In this document: positions 1-8,841 of the stretch, piece by piece
How the letters are laid out: each line of letters starts with the position of its first letter
Position numbering within the stretch: the first letter of the stretch is position 1
Origin: Henriciella sp045287255
Lineage (GTDB): Bacteria; Pseudomonadota; Alphaproteobacteria; Caulobacterales; Hyphomonadaceae
Direction: 5' to 3'
NCBI RefSeq assembly: GCF_045287255.1
Contig: NZ_CP137142.1
Location: forward strand, 186,001-250,000
DNA length: 64,000 nt
Position numbers and translations under genes: made by a program
The notes under the pieces: model-generated
Seen by the model: only the letters and a program-made list of their open reading frames with translations
What the model was told of the DNA's origin: nothing
The model's database searches: none

Positions 1-610
1 CTGGTTTGCGCTGATTGTTCTGTTTTTCGCTGGCGGCCTGACCCCGGGTCCGGCCGTCATGCTGACTGTATCCTCCAGCCTGCGCTATGGATTTCGCGCG
101 GCCTTGTTGCCAGCCATGGGTGTTTCTCTGGCCAATCTGGTCTGGATCAGTCTTGCCGCTGGCGGAGTTGTGGCGATTGCTGCGACCGTGCCGCTTCTGC
201 TGGATCTCCTGAAAGTGATCGGGGTCGGGTTTATCCTGTGGCTCGCCTGGCTCATGGTGCATAGTGGGACGCGCGACCTGCGCGGTGAAGGGGTTGCTAC
301 GCCGAGCCGCGCGCGCCTCTTTGCCAGCGGCATCGGGCTGCAGCTCGCCAATCCGAATGCATTGGTCTTCTTTGGCCTGATCCTGCCGAGCTATTTCGAT
401 GCAAGCACCCCGCTCTTGCCACAGGTGGCGGTTATCATGCTCTCGATCACCGTGACGGAAATGTTCGGCCTATCCCTCTATGCCGCACTTGCCGACGCGT
501 TGGCCAGGCGGTTCCAGAACCCAAGTTTTGCCCTCTGGTTCAATCGTATTGCTGCCAGCCTGATGGTCGCCTCAGTCCTGTATGCCCTTTGGTCAACGAC
601 GCAGCTTTGA
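1..610 (+). CDS. LysE/RhtB-family amino-acid exporter, 5' end cut by window
   Basis: The reading frame is open from base 2, and the first visible residues (WFALIVLFFAGGLTPGPAV) contain the TPGP motif that follows the first helix of LysE/RhtB exporters. The true start therefore lies just outside the window, and the ATG at 59 is internal. About four more hydrophobic helices follow, with an N-P-N-A loop (LANPNALVFFG) typical of the family. The role would be proton-driven efflux of an amino acid or homoserine-type compound across the inner membrane; the substrate cannot be told. It ends 2 bp before the stop of the converging phosphatase gene. Confidence 0.85.
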   Translation, partial: WFALIVLFFAGGLTPGPAVMLTVSSSLRYGFRAALLPAMGVSLANLVWISLAAGGVVAIAATVPLLLDLLKVIGVGFILWLAWLMVHSGTRDLRGEGVATPSRARLFASGIGLQLANPNALVFFGLILPSYFDASTPLLPQVAVIMLSITVTEMFGLSLYAALADALARRFQNPSFALWFNRIAASLMVASVLYALWSTTQL

Positions 611-612
611 AC

Positions 613-1416
613 CTAGTCCGCAGAGCGCCGGAGCGAGATCAGCGCCTGATCCATAACGCCCTGATGCGATGCGCAAACCAATTGTCCGCCCGGTTTGGCG
701 GGATTGCCACGCCAGTCACAGGCCAGCCCGCCTGCCCCGCGCACAACGGGGATCAGCGCTGCGGCATCATAAGGCGCCAGCCCGCTCTCAGCGACCAGAT
801 CAATCGTTCCCGCCGCGAGCCGCGCATAGGCATAGGCATCAAGGCCATAGCGTACGATCCGTGCGGTATGGCGCAGATGCGTCCAGGCCCCTTGCTCTGG
901 CGGTGTCATGATAAAGGGATCAGTCGTCGAGATCACCGCCTGACGTAAATCATCGGTTTCTGAAACATGGATTGGCTGACTGGCTCCTGCGGTATCAAGC
1001 CGCGCGCCATCCGGCCAACCGATATAGCGCTCATCCAGCATCGGTTGATCGATGATACCGACAATCGCATCGCCCTGCACATCAACCAAACCAATCAGCG
1101 TCGTCCAGGTCGGCAAGCCAGCCACAAAGGCGCGCGTCCCATCAATTGGATCAAGCACCCAGGTCCAGCCAGTCGTGCCATCCTTGCGCCCATACTCCTC
1201 GCCATGGATCGCATCATCGGGGCGCAATTCGGCAAGGACAGCGCGCATCGCCCGCTCCGCCGCACGGTCACCTTCCGTGACAGGATCATAATCTTGACCA
1301 TCCAATTTATTATCAATCGCGCTGAGTGCCCGGAAATGAGACAGGGTTTCAGCGCGCGCTGCATCAGCGAGTGCGCAAGCAATAGAAACTGCATCAAAGT
1401 CAGGATTTTGAGTCAT
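613..1416 (-). CDS. hisN: Inositol-monophosphatase-family phosphatase, probably histidinol-phosphatase
   Basis: 267 residues, the usual length for the family. The Mg-binding motifs are present: GEE at residues 72-74 and DPIDGT at 89-94, followed by TRAF, plus a C-terminal Y-D-A-A-A-L-I-P segment where the family has its last acidic ligand. The short DPIDGTRAF...WTTLIGL form resembles the HisN branch, which dephosphorylates L-histidinol phosphate, rather than SuhB or CysQ. That assignment is by pattern only; an inositol-1-phosphatase remains possible. It converges with the LysE exporter and lies 31 bp downstream of the XRE regulator, on the same strand. Confidence 0.8.
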   Translation of the reverse strand: MTQNPDFDAVSIACALADAARAETLSHFRALSAIDNKLDGQDYDPVTEGDRAAERAMRAVLAELRPDDAIHGEEYGRKDGTTGWTWVLDPIDGTRAFVAGLPTWTTLIGLVDVQGDAIVGIIDQPMLDERYIGWPDGARLDTAGASQPIHVSETDDLRQAVISTTDPFIMTPPEQGAWTHLRHTARIVRYGLDAYAYARLAAGTIDLVAESGLAPYDAAALIPVVRGAGGLACDWRGNPAKPGGQLVCASHQGVMDQALISLRRSAD

Positions 1417-1447
1417 ACCCGGCGCTTAGGCCGGATTGAACGAAAGC

Positions 1448-1846
1448 TCAAGCAGCGCCGCTCTCTGTCGCTTCAGCTTCCAGCGCCTTGGCAAGCTCCA
1501 GCAGGCGCCGGCGTGGGCGCTCGCCGAGGCGATAATAGGCGCGAACCAGTTCGAGCGTTTCTTTCTGGCTCAGAATATCCCCATCCAGACGCTCCGCGTC
1601 ATTGGCTGCAAGCCCCTGTAAATCATAGCTTTCCAGCCCGTCAAAGAAGTACTGAACTGATACGTTCAGGGCTTTTGAAAGATCATACAGACGAGAAGAT
1701 GTAACCCTGTTGGCCCCACACTCATATTTTTGAATCTGCTGGAACCGCACCCCGACAAGGCTTGCAAGATCCTGTTGTGTCATGCCCAAAAGGCGGCGGC
1801 GGCGGCGCAGGCGTTTGCCAACGTGAAGGTCAGTGGCGTCCGTCAT
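1448..1846 (-). CDS. XRE-family helix-turn-helix regulator
   Basis: 132 residues with an N-terminal HTH of the Cro/C1 type at about residues 12-68 (RRRRRLLGMTQQDLASLVGV, then QKYECGANRVTSSRLYDLSKAL). A C-terminal alpha-helical tail (YRLGERPRRRLLELAKALE) follows. This size and architecture are common as chromosomal housekeeping regulators in Caulobacterales and Rhizobiales. There is no membrane segment and no sensing domain. Its promoter would lie in 1847-2040, back to back with the candidate small RNA. Target genes cannot be read from the sequence. Confidence 0.85.
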   Translation of the reverse strand: MTDATDLHVGKRLRRRRRLLGMTQQDLASLVGVRFQQIQKYECGANRVTSSRLYDLSKALNVSVQYFFDGLESYDLQGLAANDAERLDGDILSQKETLELVRAYYRLGERPRRRLLELAKALEAEATESGAA

Positions 1847-2040
1847 ATACTGTCTCCCAAGTGGGCCGAAACGCCCAAGCGGGCCGTTTCAATCTGAATA
1901 GCTGTCTGACAGATCAGCAAGTCTTGTGCCGGAATGTGTTATCGCTACGCTGTTTCAGCATCCGTCCCGGAATTGCATACAGCTTATGCGGCACTGCGGC
2001 AAAATTGCCCTTGCTTTTTGTGCGCCGCACAATAAATGTG

Positions 2041-2124
2041 TCTCTAGCACTCTGGTGCTGACGCCTTCTGGCGTTTCCTCCCTTACCTAATACGCCGCGC
2101 TTTAACCAGCGCGGCATTTTTTTA
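2041..2124 (+). ncRNA. Candidate small RNA with anti-Shine-Dalgarno loop
   Basis: A run of RNA-like structure with no ORF. It has a hairpin AGCAC/GTGCT (2046-2059, loop TCTG), a second hairpin ACGCC/GGCGT (2061-2074, loop TTCT), a pyrimidine-rich single strand containing CCTCCC (2077-2082), and then a strong intrinsic terminator. A promoter-like TTGCCC (2005-2010) with ACAATA at 2029-2034 would place the start near 2041. Short stem-loops with a CCUCC-type motif and a terminator are typical of trans-acting alphaproteobacterial small RNAs that cover ribosome-binding sites. The family name is not assigned; the call is from structure alone. Confidence 0.5.
2094..2123 (+). terminator. Intrinsic terminator
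   Basis: Perfect 7-bp stem GCCGCGC (2094-2100) and GCGCGGC (2109-2115) with an 8-base loop, then A and seven T. It would terminate the candidate small RNA on the plus strand. The T-run overlaps the stop codon of the converging N-formylglutamate amidohydrolase gene. Confidence 0.85.
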
Positions 2125-3006
2125 TCCGGCGCAGAAGCGGGCGGAAAAATCTACCAGGTTTTCAATGAAGCTTGTCATAGCCTGCCGTGTCGCCTCAAAT
2201 CCGGCATTCAGCTCAATGTCCTGCTCATTCATATAGAGGTCGCGATTGATCTCGATCTGTAACACGTGGCAACCCCGCCGCGGACGGCCATAAAGGCGTG
2301 TCGTGTAGCCTCCAGCATAAGGCGCATTACGAGCCACGGTCAGTCCCGCCTTACGGAAATGGCGTTCAGCCAGGCTGGTCAGCCGCCCCGAACAACTCGA
2401 CCCGAACCGATCACCCAGGACAATATCCGGCAGGCGCAAACGCCCCGGCTGTTTTGATGGCATGGAATGGCAGTCAATCAGAATGGTTTCCGCCCAGTCC
2501 TGTTGCACCTCCTTCAGCAGACTGCGAAGCGTCGCATGATAGGCATCGTGTACGCATTCTAGGCGCTTGGCGCCTTCAGCGCGCGTCAGAAGGCGATTAT
2601 AGAAGACCTGCCCCGTCGCTCCGACCTTGGGCAGGCAACCGAGTCCGGCTTTGACTTGCGGCCCGGCCATACCCGCCGTACGCGGCAATCCGTCACTGAA
2701 CATGGAAGGATCCAGCTCACGGGCATTGCGATTGAGGTCGACATAGCTGCGGGCATAGGTCGCCCCGACCAGAATGGCGCCAGCTTCCGGCGCGGCGCCA
2801 AATAACCGATCGACGAAAGCGTCCTCAGTCCGCCGCAAGTCTATTAAAGGCACAGCCAGGCGGTCGGTCAGGTCCTGCGGATACACGCTGCCACTATGGG
2901 GCGACGCGAAAACGACTGGCGCTTTCAATACGCGCGGTCGCACGATCCTGCATGCTGGCAGAGTGAGGTCTTCACACGCGGGGGTCAGATCAGCATACGG
3001 GCTCAT
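2122..3006 (-). CDS. N-formylglutamate amidohydrolase family protein
   Basis: 294 residues. Family hallmarks run in order: ASPHSGSVYP near residue 35, RSYVDLNR-A-ELDPSMF, ILIDCHSMP near 175, NAPYAGGYTTRLYG and HVLQIEINRDLYM. These His, Asp and Glu residues make up the zinc site of the carboxypeptidase-like fold. The family hydrolyses N-formyl-L-glutamate in histidine degradation. No hut genes are nearby, so the physiological role here is uncertain. It is divergent from the CpdR-like gene, an arrangement I recall from Caulobacter relatives. Confidence 0.88.
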   Translation of the reverse strand: MSPYADLTPACEDLTLPACRIVRPRVLKAPVVFASPHSGSVYPQDLTDRLAVPLIDLRRTEDAFVDRLFGAAPEAGAILVGATYARSYVDLNRNARELDPSMFSDGLPRTAGMAGPQVKAGLGCLPKVGATGQVFYNRLLTRAEGAKRLECVHDAYHATLRSLLKEVQQDWAETILIDCHSMPSKQPGRLRLPDIVLGDRFGSSCSGRLTSLAERHFRKAGLTVARNAPYAGGYTTRLYGRPRRGCHVLQIEINRDLYMNEQDIELNAGFEATRQAMTSFIENLVDFSARFCAG

Positions 3007-3169
3007 TATCAGGCAAGATCGCTCAATTCTTTACGCCGTCAAGCCTATCTTGGCGCATGAATTGCAAGTTGATCTGCATTAAGCCAATAAAGCAAATCGG
3101 AAAATTCACTCTGGGTTTACCGGTTCAGCCGATGTATATAGTCGATTGAGATGCGAGGACGATCTTTTG

Positions 3170-3529
3170 ATGAGTAAAATCCTTCTGGCCGAGGACGATG
3201 ATGCGATGCGCACTTTCCTGGCGGCCTCCCTGCGCCGTGCAGGCCATGATGTACAGGACTATGAAGATGGCGAAGGGGCACTCGAAGCGCTGGAGCGCGA
3301 AGTTTTTGACCTGCTGCTGACCGATATTGTGATGCCCGGCATTGACGGGATTGAGCTCGCCCGGCGTGGGGCTGAGCTGGATCCGGCCATGAAGATCGTT
3401 TTCATTACTGGTTTTGCCGCGGTTGCTCTGGCTGGCGGTGCACCGACACCAGCAGGCGCTAAAGTCTTATCCAAGCCCTTCCATCTGCGCGAACTCGTCA
3501 CCGAGGTTGAGCGCGTCATGGCGGCCTGA
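3170..3529 (+). CDS. cpdR: CpdR-like single-domain response regulator
   Basis: 119 residues, a receiver domain and nothing else. The acidic pocket is E8-D9-D10, the phospho-acceptor D52 sits in LLTDIVMPGIDG, and the conserved Thr (FITG) and Lys (LSKPF) follow. CpdR in Caulobacter has this length, lacks an output domain and, when unphosphorylated, primes ClpXP for cell-cycle proteolysis at the cell pole. The ATG at 3170 was chosen over one at 3146 because GAGGA at 3155-3159 is correctly spaced and the product then starts exactly at the domain. It lies next to the amidohydrolase gene and tRNA-Val. Confidence 0.85.
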   Translation: MSKILLAEDDDAMRTFLAASLRRAGHDVQDYEDGEGALEALEREVFDLLLTDIVMPGIDGIELARRGAELDPAMKIVFITGFAAVALAGGAPTPAGAKVLSKPFHLRELVTEVERVMAA

Positions 3530-3548
3530 CATTGATTGCAGTTCCTGC

Positions 3549-3578
3549 TTGACTTTAGCAGGCTAAATATGGCTTACA
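3549..3578 (+). promoter_or_regulatory. Probable tRNA promoter
   Basis: TTGACT (3549-3554), then a 17-base spacer, then GCTTAC (3572-3577), about 18 bases before the mature tRNA. This fits an alphaproteobacterial housekeeping promoter. Confidence 0.55.
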
Positions 3579-3594
3579 GCCCCTTCAAATGGAT

Positions 3595-3669
3595 GGTCGA
3601 TTAGCTCAGTGGTAGAGCACTGCATTGACATTGCAGGGGTCACTAGTTCGAACCTAGTATCGACCACCA
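3595..3669 (+). tRNA. tRNA-Val (anticodon GAC)
   Basis: A cloverleaf is readable by eye. The acceptor stem is GGTCGAT paired with ATCGACC, the D arm contains AGCTCAGTGGTAGAGC, the anticodon stem CTGCA/TGCAG encloses the loop TTGACAT (GAC, Val), and the T arm contains the GTTCGAA core. The discriminator A and CCA are encoded. The accessory region begins immediately downstream, which makes this tRNA a possible historical island boundary. No duplicated 3' end or integrase was noticed. Confidence 0.95.
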
Positions 3670-3816
3670 TTTTCTCAAAACATTCAATATATTACAGTGC
3701 ATGGAGTTATTGCAGAATTTCATTACTGGAAAATCTAGCAACGCATCGCGTTTCCCTTGGCGCGTCTATAGTTCGTTGATCCGCTGGGGATGTAGTATAG
3801 ATGATTGATCAAACCC

Positions 3817-4503
3817 TTACGCGCCAAGGATGTCGCCGGTTTGATAAAATACCCAGTCTTTGAGTTTATCAATATCGGAGACTTTGATGCTTGCGTACTG
3901 CAGACTTATCATCTCCTCATCCGAGAGCTGACGCAGCGCTTTGCCAGTAGCGACACGGGACGACCCGAGAAGGAGTGCGAGGTCTGACTGGCTCCAGTCA
4001 ATGGTGGTTGCATCAGAGCTGGCGTGCATCGAAACCAGAAGTTTTGCAACGCGCACAACGAGCGGAAGCCGATCATTGTCATCAAGCTGCTCCAATACCG
4101 AATTAAACCGATGCAGCATAATCGTCAGAAGCGCTTTCGTGAAATCCGGATATTCATCCTGCAGCTGCGAAAATGAATTTCGCGAAATTGACCATAGTTC
4201 TGTTGCGCCGTCCGCAAAAATATCGACTGTTCTGGGTTTCTCAAGCAAGAGCTGTAATACGCCAATCGCTTGGCCAGGGCCGAACACTGCGATGAGTTTT
4301 TCTCGTCCATTCTGATCGATGCGGCACATACGACACGCTCCGGACCTGACGATGTAGAGCTTATCCACAGGCTCGCCGCGAAGGTTTATCATCTCGCCAT
4401 CGGAGAAGACCAACCGCCGAGCTTTTTTGATCACTGCCTCGCGGGTACGCGCCTCAAGGGTCTCCATCAATGAAGGGCTTTGGCGCTCAAATAATTTCGT
4501 CAT
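3817..4503 (-). CDS. Crp/Fnr-family transcription regulator
   Basis: 228 residues. An N-terminal cyclic-nucleotide-binding-type beta-roll lies at about residues 20-125 (GEMINLRGEPVDKLYIVRSGACRM...FGPGQAIGVLQLLLEKPRTVDIFA), then a long dimer helix, then a winged helix at about 165-215 (WSQSDLALLLGSSRVATGKALRQL). The N-terminal cysteine set of Fnr is absent, so it is not an oxygen sensor of that type. The PRT segment is close to the Crp phosphate-binding pattern, but cAMP binding is not assured. It is divergent from the VCBS lipoprotein over 58 bp, so it may control that gene and the TonB receptor beyond. Confidence 0.85.
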   Translation of the reverse strand: MTKLFERQSPSLMETLEARTREAVIKKARRLVFSDGEMINLRGEPVDKLYIVRSGACRMCRIDQNGREKLIAVFGPGQAIGVLQLLLEKPRTVDIFADGATELWSISRNSFSQLQDEYPDFTKALLTIMLHRFNSVLEQLDDNDRLPLVVRVAKLLVSMHASSDATTIDWSQSDLALLLGSSRVATGKALRQLSDEEMISLQYASIKVSDIDKLKDWVFYQTGDILGA

Positions 4504-4561
4504 TTCTTCAAATTGAAATCTAGTTTGCAGATGGGCTCTTCGCGACGCGTTATGAGAAGAG

Positions 4562-6229
4562 ATGATGCATCAATCTCTTCCAAATCCGCCCAGGTGTCCA
4601 GCCTTGCCATATTCGCCCCTCGCAGGTGTTTCCATATCCACACAACCAAGGAGACGCGGTCTTGGCGTGACCGTAATCGCGGTTTTCACTTTTGGGTGTC
4701 TGATGGTCAGCGCCTGCAAACAACAGGGCCGTGTGACCGATCAGGCAGAGGCCCTGACTGTTTCGGAAATGCATAGCCAGGCGCGCGCAGCCGATGGTGC
4801 GTACATATCCTGGAGAGAGCACCTTATTGACAGTGAAGGGATAAATGGCGGCGTGCTAATTCGCGGCGGCGACGGCATAAGCATGGTCGACCTTGACCTA
4901 GACGGCTATCTCGACATCGTCACCGCTCAGGAAGACTCCAACCACATTCGAATTGCTTATGGCAGCTCAAGCCCCAACCATTGGGAACTGGTAACACTGG
5001 CTGAAGGCCCGATCGTCGGGGCCGTTGAAGATGTCGCTACCGGAGACATGAACGATGATGGCTGGCCTGACATTGTCGCAGCCTGCGAAGAAGGGCACCT
5101 GATCTACTTTGAAAACCCTGCATCCGCTCCCCGGAAGACAGAATGGGAATTCGTAATTCCGGAAGTCACCAAGGGTCGCGGCTCATGGATACGCGTATTT
5201 GCAGCGGATATTAACGGCGATGGGCACCTGGACCTCAGCGCTGCAAACAAAGGAGCTGCGGATATCGTCCAACTTGATGGCGGAGATCCAGACAATGGTA
5301 CGACATCACTGTTTACATTTACCGGACCGCCCCTTGAGTCCTCCTCCTGGCGCGAACAGGTTCTTTACCAGTCAGGTGTGCCTAATACGGCTTTACCTTT
5401 CGACGTTGACGGAGACGGCGACCTGGACATTTTGGCGGCCAAGCGCGTGCGGCAGAAACTCATACTGATTGAGAATAAAGGCACGAACAGCGAAGGGGGG
5501 ATTGCGCATCGCGGCCTGCCCATCGCGATCTCGCCTGGCTTCTCGGTTGCGAGGAACTGGCAGGCATTGGCCAATGCTTTTCAGGCTGAAACAGCTGATC
5601 TCAATGCCGATGGTCGCACAGATATTGTTCTGAACGTTGTGGAGCGCAGTAGCTCGTTTACGCGATTGGTTGCGGGGTTGGGCTGGCTGGAACAACCATC
5701 CGATCTCGGCAAGCCATGGGTATTCCATCGAATTGGAAACACGCTCCCCGACTGGGTGATCGGCATTCACCTCGCAGATATCGATAGTGACGGTGATCTT
5801 GATGTGGTGACGGGCGGTTATTCCGGGTTGAACATACTCGCCGGAACCTATTCCGGAGCCTCTCGCGAGTTTGATGAACCAGGTGTTGACGCAACAAGCT
5901 CTGTGGGGCGTCTGGCATGGTTTGAAAACCCAGGGGACCCGACGCTGAGCTGGTCCCGCCATGATATTTCTCGCCGCACGCGCGGCATGTACGATATGTT
6001 CGAAAGCATCGATCTGGATGGGGATGGCGATCTGGATCTCATTGCGCCCAGGGGGAATAGCGGAACCTATGACGGCGTGTTCTGGCTTGAACAAGTACGC
6101 AGCGACGAAAGCCGCCAAAACTTCACACCCGCGCGACAATCGGAAAGCAAGCATCTCGGTTTGCCTCCAGAAAACTGGCAAGACCTGTATGCTGCCGACA
6201 CCACTTATATTGCCCCAAACAAGAAATAG
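4562..6229 (+). CDS. FG-GAP/VCBS-repeat lipoprotein
   Basis: 555 residues. A hydrophobic segment ending in the lipobox L-M-V-S-A-C puts the lipidated Cys at about residue 52. The long n-region suggests an atypical start, but no better start codon is in frame. The mature part has at least six Ca-binding loops of the D-x-[DN]-x-D-G-x-x-D type (DLDLDGYLD, DMNDDGWPD, DINGDGHLD, DVDGDGDLD, DLNADGRTD, DIDSDGDLD, DLDGDGDLD). This indicates a Ca-stabilised beta-propeller at the outer membrane or in the periplasm. No catalytic motif was recognised. A substrate-binding role with the neighbouring TonB receptor is inferred from position only. Confidence 0.8.
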   Translation: MMHQSLPNPPRCPALPYSPLAGVSISTQPRRRGLGVTVIAVFTFGCLMVSACKQQGRVTDQAEALTVSEMHSQARAADGAYISWREHLIDSEGINGGVLIRGGDGISMVDLDLDGYLDIVTAQEDSNHIRIAYGSSSPNHWELVTLAEGPIVGAVEDVATGDMNDDGWPDIVAACEEGHLIYFENPASAPRKTEWEFVIPEVTKGRGSWIRVFAADINGDGHLDLSAANKGAADIVQLDGGDPDNGTTSLFTFTGPPLESSSWREQVLYQSGVPNTALPFDVDGDGDLDILAAKRVRQKLILIENKGTNSEGGIAHRGLPIAISPGFSVARNWQALANAFQAETADLNADGRTDIVLNVVERSSSFTRLVAGLGWLEQPSDLGKPWVFHRIGNTLPDWVIGIHLADIDSDGDLDVVTGGYSGLNILAGTYSGASREFDEPGVDATSSVGRLAWFENPGDPTLSWSRHDISRRTRGMYDMFESIDLDGDGDLDLIAPRGNSGTYDGVFWLEQVRSDESRQNFTPARQSESKHLGLPPENWQDLYAADTTYIAPNKK

Positions 6230-6485
6230 TTGAGTGTGTCGCCATAGCGACGGTTCATCTCGAAACCTTGTCGGCAGAGCCTAGGTGGCACGCAATGTCT
6301 GCCGCTCGATTCAGTGTTATCTACGACACGCTCAAGGTTATTGGCGCTGCCCTGATTGCCACACTTCGACAGTAAGAGATTGGCGATACCTGCAAGAATG
6401 ATAAGCGGATTGCAATGTTTGGCGGGGCCATCTGCTAACCCACTCAAAACGGCGATGAAGCACAGCCGTAAGAGGGAGCAAACGA

Positions 6486-8813
6486 ATGAGACTCAAAACC
6501 ATAATCGTGGCTACGGCATGTTCAGCATTGGTATTTCCTGCCTTTGGTCAAGATGAAAATGCTACGGAAGACGAAGCCACTAAACGCCTAACCCCCGTCA
6601 CTGTTACGGCTCAGAAACGCGCGCAGAGCATTCAAGATGTGCCAATTTCAATCTCGGCTTATGATGCCGCTTTTATAGAGGACTCGGGCATTGCGAACCT
6701 CACCGATGTCGCATTGTATTCACCAAACTTTACGATCACGAGCTCGTCTCAGCAAACGAATTCACGCATTACCATCAGAGGTGTTGGGTCGGTCGGAAAT
6801 GCCGGCATTGAACCCTCCGTCGGCGTCTTTATCGATGGCGTATACTATCCGCGACCTGGCTCAGTGATCGGGAACTTGATTGATCTCGAAGCTGTCGAGG
6901 TTTTAAGGGGTCCGCAAGGCACACTTTTTGGGCGAAATACACCGATGGGGGCCTTGAACGTGCGCACCAAGGATCCTTCAAGAGATAGTTTGGAAGCCTA
7001 TGGTGAGTTTGGACTTGGATCATTCGATTCAATCGAAGCAGGCGGCAGCTTATCAGGCCCGCTATCCGATGATGTGTCCATGAGGATCAGCGCCAAATAT
7101 ACGGAGAGAGGAGGTTTTGGCGATAATCTTCTGACAGGAGATGAAGTTGGAGCGCAAGACGAGTTCCATGTCCGGGGCAAGCTCCTGTTCGATATGAATG
7201 AGCAATTCGATCTCAAGATTACCGCTGACTATGGCGAAATAGAATCAGGCGGTGCGACTGTTGAATTGCTTAATGGAACCGAAAGCGCGGCTTTTCTTGC
7301 CACCCTTCAAGCGCTTGGCGGGCCTGAGGCTAGTCAACTGCTGACCGCCGATGCCTTTGATCACGATATTTATCAAGATCACCGCGATAGCTTGAATGAC
7401 GAACAATGGGGCTTGGCTGCGGACGCCAGTTTCGAATTCGCAACGGGACATACGTTACGCTCAATCACTAGCTATCGTGAGTGGGAGGCAAAAAACTTTG
7501 AAAGTGCGATTCGACTTCCAATCCAGCTACTGCCTCGATTGTCTGATTATAAGACCGAAACGATCAGCCAAGAATTCCAACTCGTTTCACCAACGGATGA
7601 TACGTTTGAATATGTGATCGGTGCATTTTTGTACGATGAATCCTACACCATCAGTCAGGATTTCAACCTTGGATCTGACTTCTGCATTCCCGTTGTAGCG
7701 GGGCTCGCCGGCGCAGCGGCTGGTCAAGGGTGTGCGGCTGGTCAGTAAATACGCGCGTCGGACGGTGAGTTTTCCCAAGATCTCCAGAGCACAGCCTTTT
7801 TTGGACAGGCAACATGGTACGCAAACGATAAGCTCTCACTGACGCTTGGAGGTCGCTGGACTTCTGACGAGAAGGATGCTGAGTTTACCAATACTGTAAA
7901 CAATCCTTTCGTAACCGCCCTTCGCGTTCGCGATGATGAAAACCAACCTGGCCTTACGGTAGACGATTCCAAGTTCACCTATTTCGCCAATGCGAGCTAT
8001 TTTCCAGTCGAAGGCACGATGTTCTTCGCAACTATATCCACCGGCTACAAGTCAGGAGGATTTAATACAGATGGAACATTCCCGGCGCTCACGACAGAGC
8101 AACGCACCTTTAGCGAAGAAGACACGACGAATTATGAGATTGGTGTAAAATCGACGCTGTTCGACAATACGCTGCAAGTGAATGCGACCTTGTTCTCCAT
8201 GGATATTGAAGGATTTCAGGATCGCGCATTTGACGGGATCTCGTTTGTGACTCGAAATGTCGGAGAACTACGCCAACAAGGTTTTGAGACCGATTTTGTG
8301 TGGGCGCCACTTGACCAACTCAGCTTCATCGGCGGCCTTTCATATCTGGATAGTGAATTTCAGGACTATCGTAATGCATCCCCCCTTCCTGGCGGTCCCG
8401 TACAAGACCTGACGGGTGAGCGGGCACACCTGTCACCAGATTGGCAAGGGTCACTCGTTGCGAACTGGGAAGATAGATTTCCGGCTATCTCTGGCGCCCG
8501 GTACTTCCTGCGAGGTGAAACGCAATATGTCGGCGAAGCAAATGTCGGGGCAAACACGAACCAAAATCCGCAATCTGTCCAAGAGGCCTATCAATTGTTC
8601 AACGCGCGCATCGGGCTACGGGCAGATGATGATCGGTGGGAGGTGAATCTATGGGGCAAGAACCTGTCAGATGAAGGGTATTGCACGACCATATTCGATC
8701 AACCGTTCGGATCCCAACTCGGCGGATTGGATGCGGTTGCCAATACAATCCCTCAACGATGTGTTGTCGGCAGACCGCAGACCTATGGTATTCAGCTCAA
8801 AGTGCGGCGATAG
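6486..8813 (+). pseudogene. TonB-dependent receptor interrupted by one in-frame TAA
   Basis: The frame codes a full-size receptor (about 775 residues). It has a signal peptide, the TonB-box-like TPVTVTAQK, a plug with IRGVGSVG and EVLRGPQGTLFGRN, beta-barrel strands with the GYKSGGF motif and a terminal LKVRR strand. The codon at 7746-7748 is TAA. Reading resumes in the same frame straight after it (IRASDGEFSQDLQSTAFFGQ) and stays open to 8813, so no frameshift or deletion is needed. This is a point nonsense mutation, a sequencing error or, less likely, a read-through. If real, the truncated product lacks most of the barrel. It follows the VCBS lipoprotein, which may be its partner. Confidence 0.85.
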
Positions 8814-8841
8814 CCCGCCGGCTTCGTGGAGAATAATCGAT

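Noticed and set aside
967..1704. 245-residue plus-strand frame over the phosphatase and XRE genes
   Set aside because: Antisense shadow of two well-supported genes on the minus strand; no motif and no ribosome-binding site.
1914..2117. 67-residue minus-strand frame over the small RNA candidate
   Set aside because: Overlaps the terminator and hairpins; not conserved in appearance and has no start signal.
5393..6181. 262-residue minus-strand frame inside the VCBS lipoprotein gene
   Set aside because: Antisense to a gene with clear Ca-binding repeats; composition follows the repeats and has no family signature.
7396..7798. Programmed read-through or frameshift in the TonB receptor
   Set aside because: No slippery sequence or read-through context seen; a simple nonsense mutation explains the data, although it is listed for checking.
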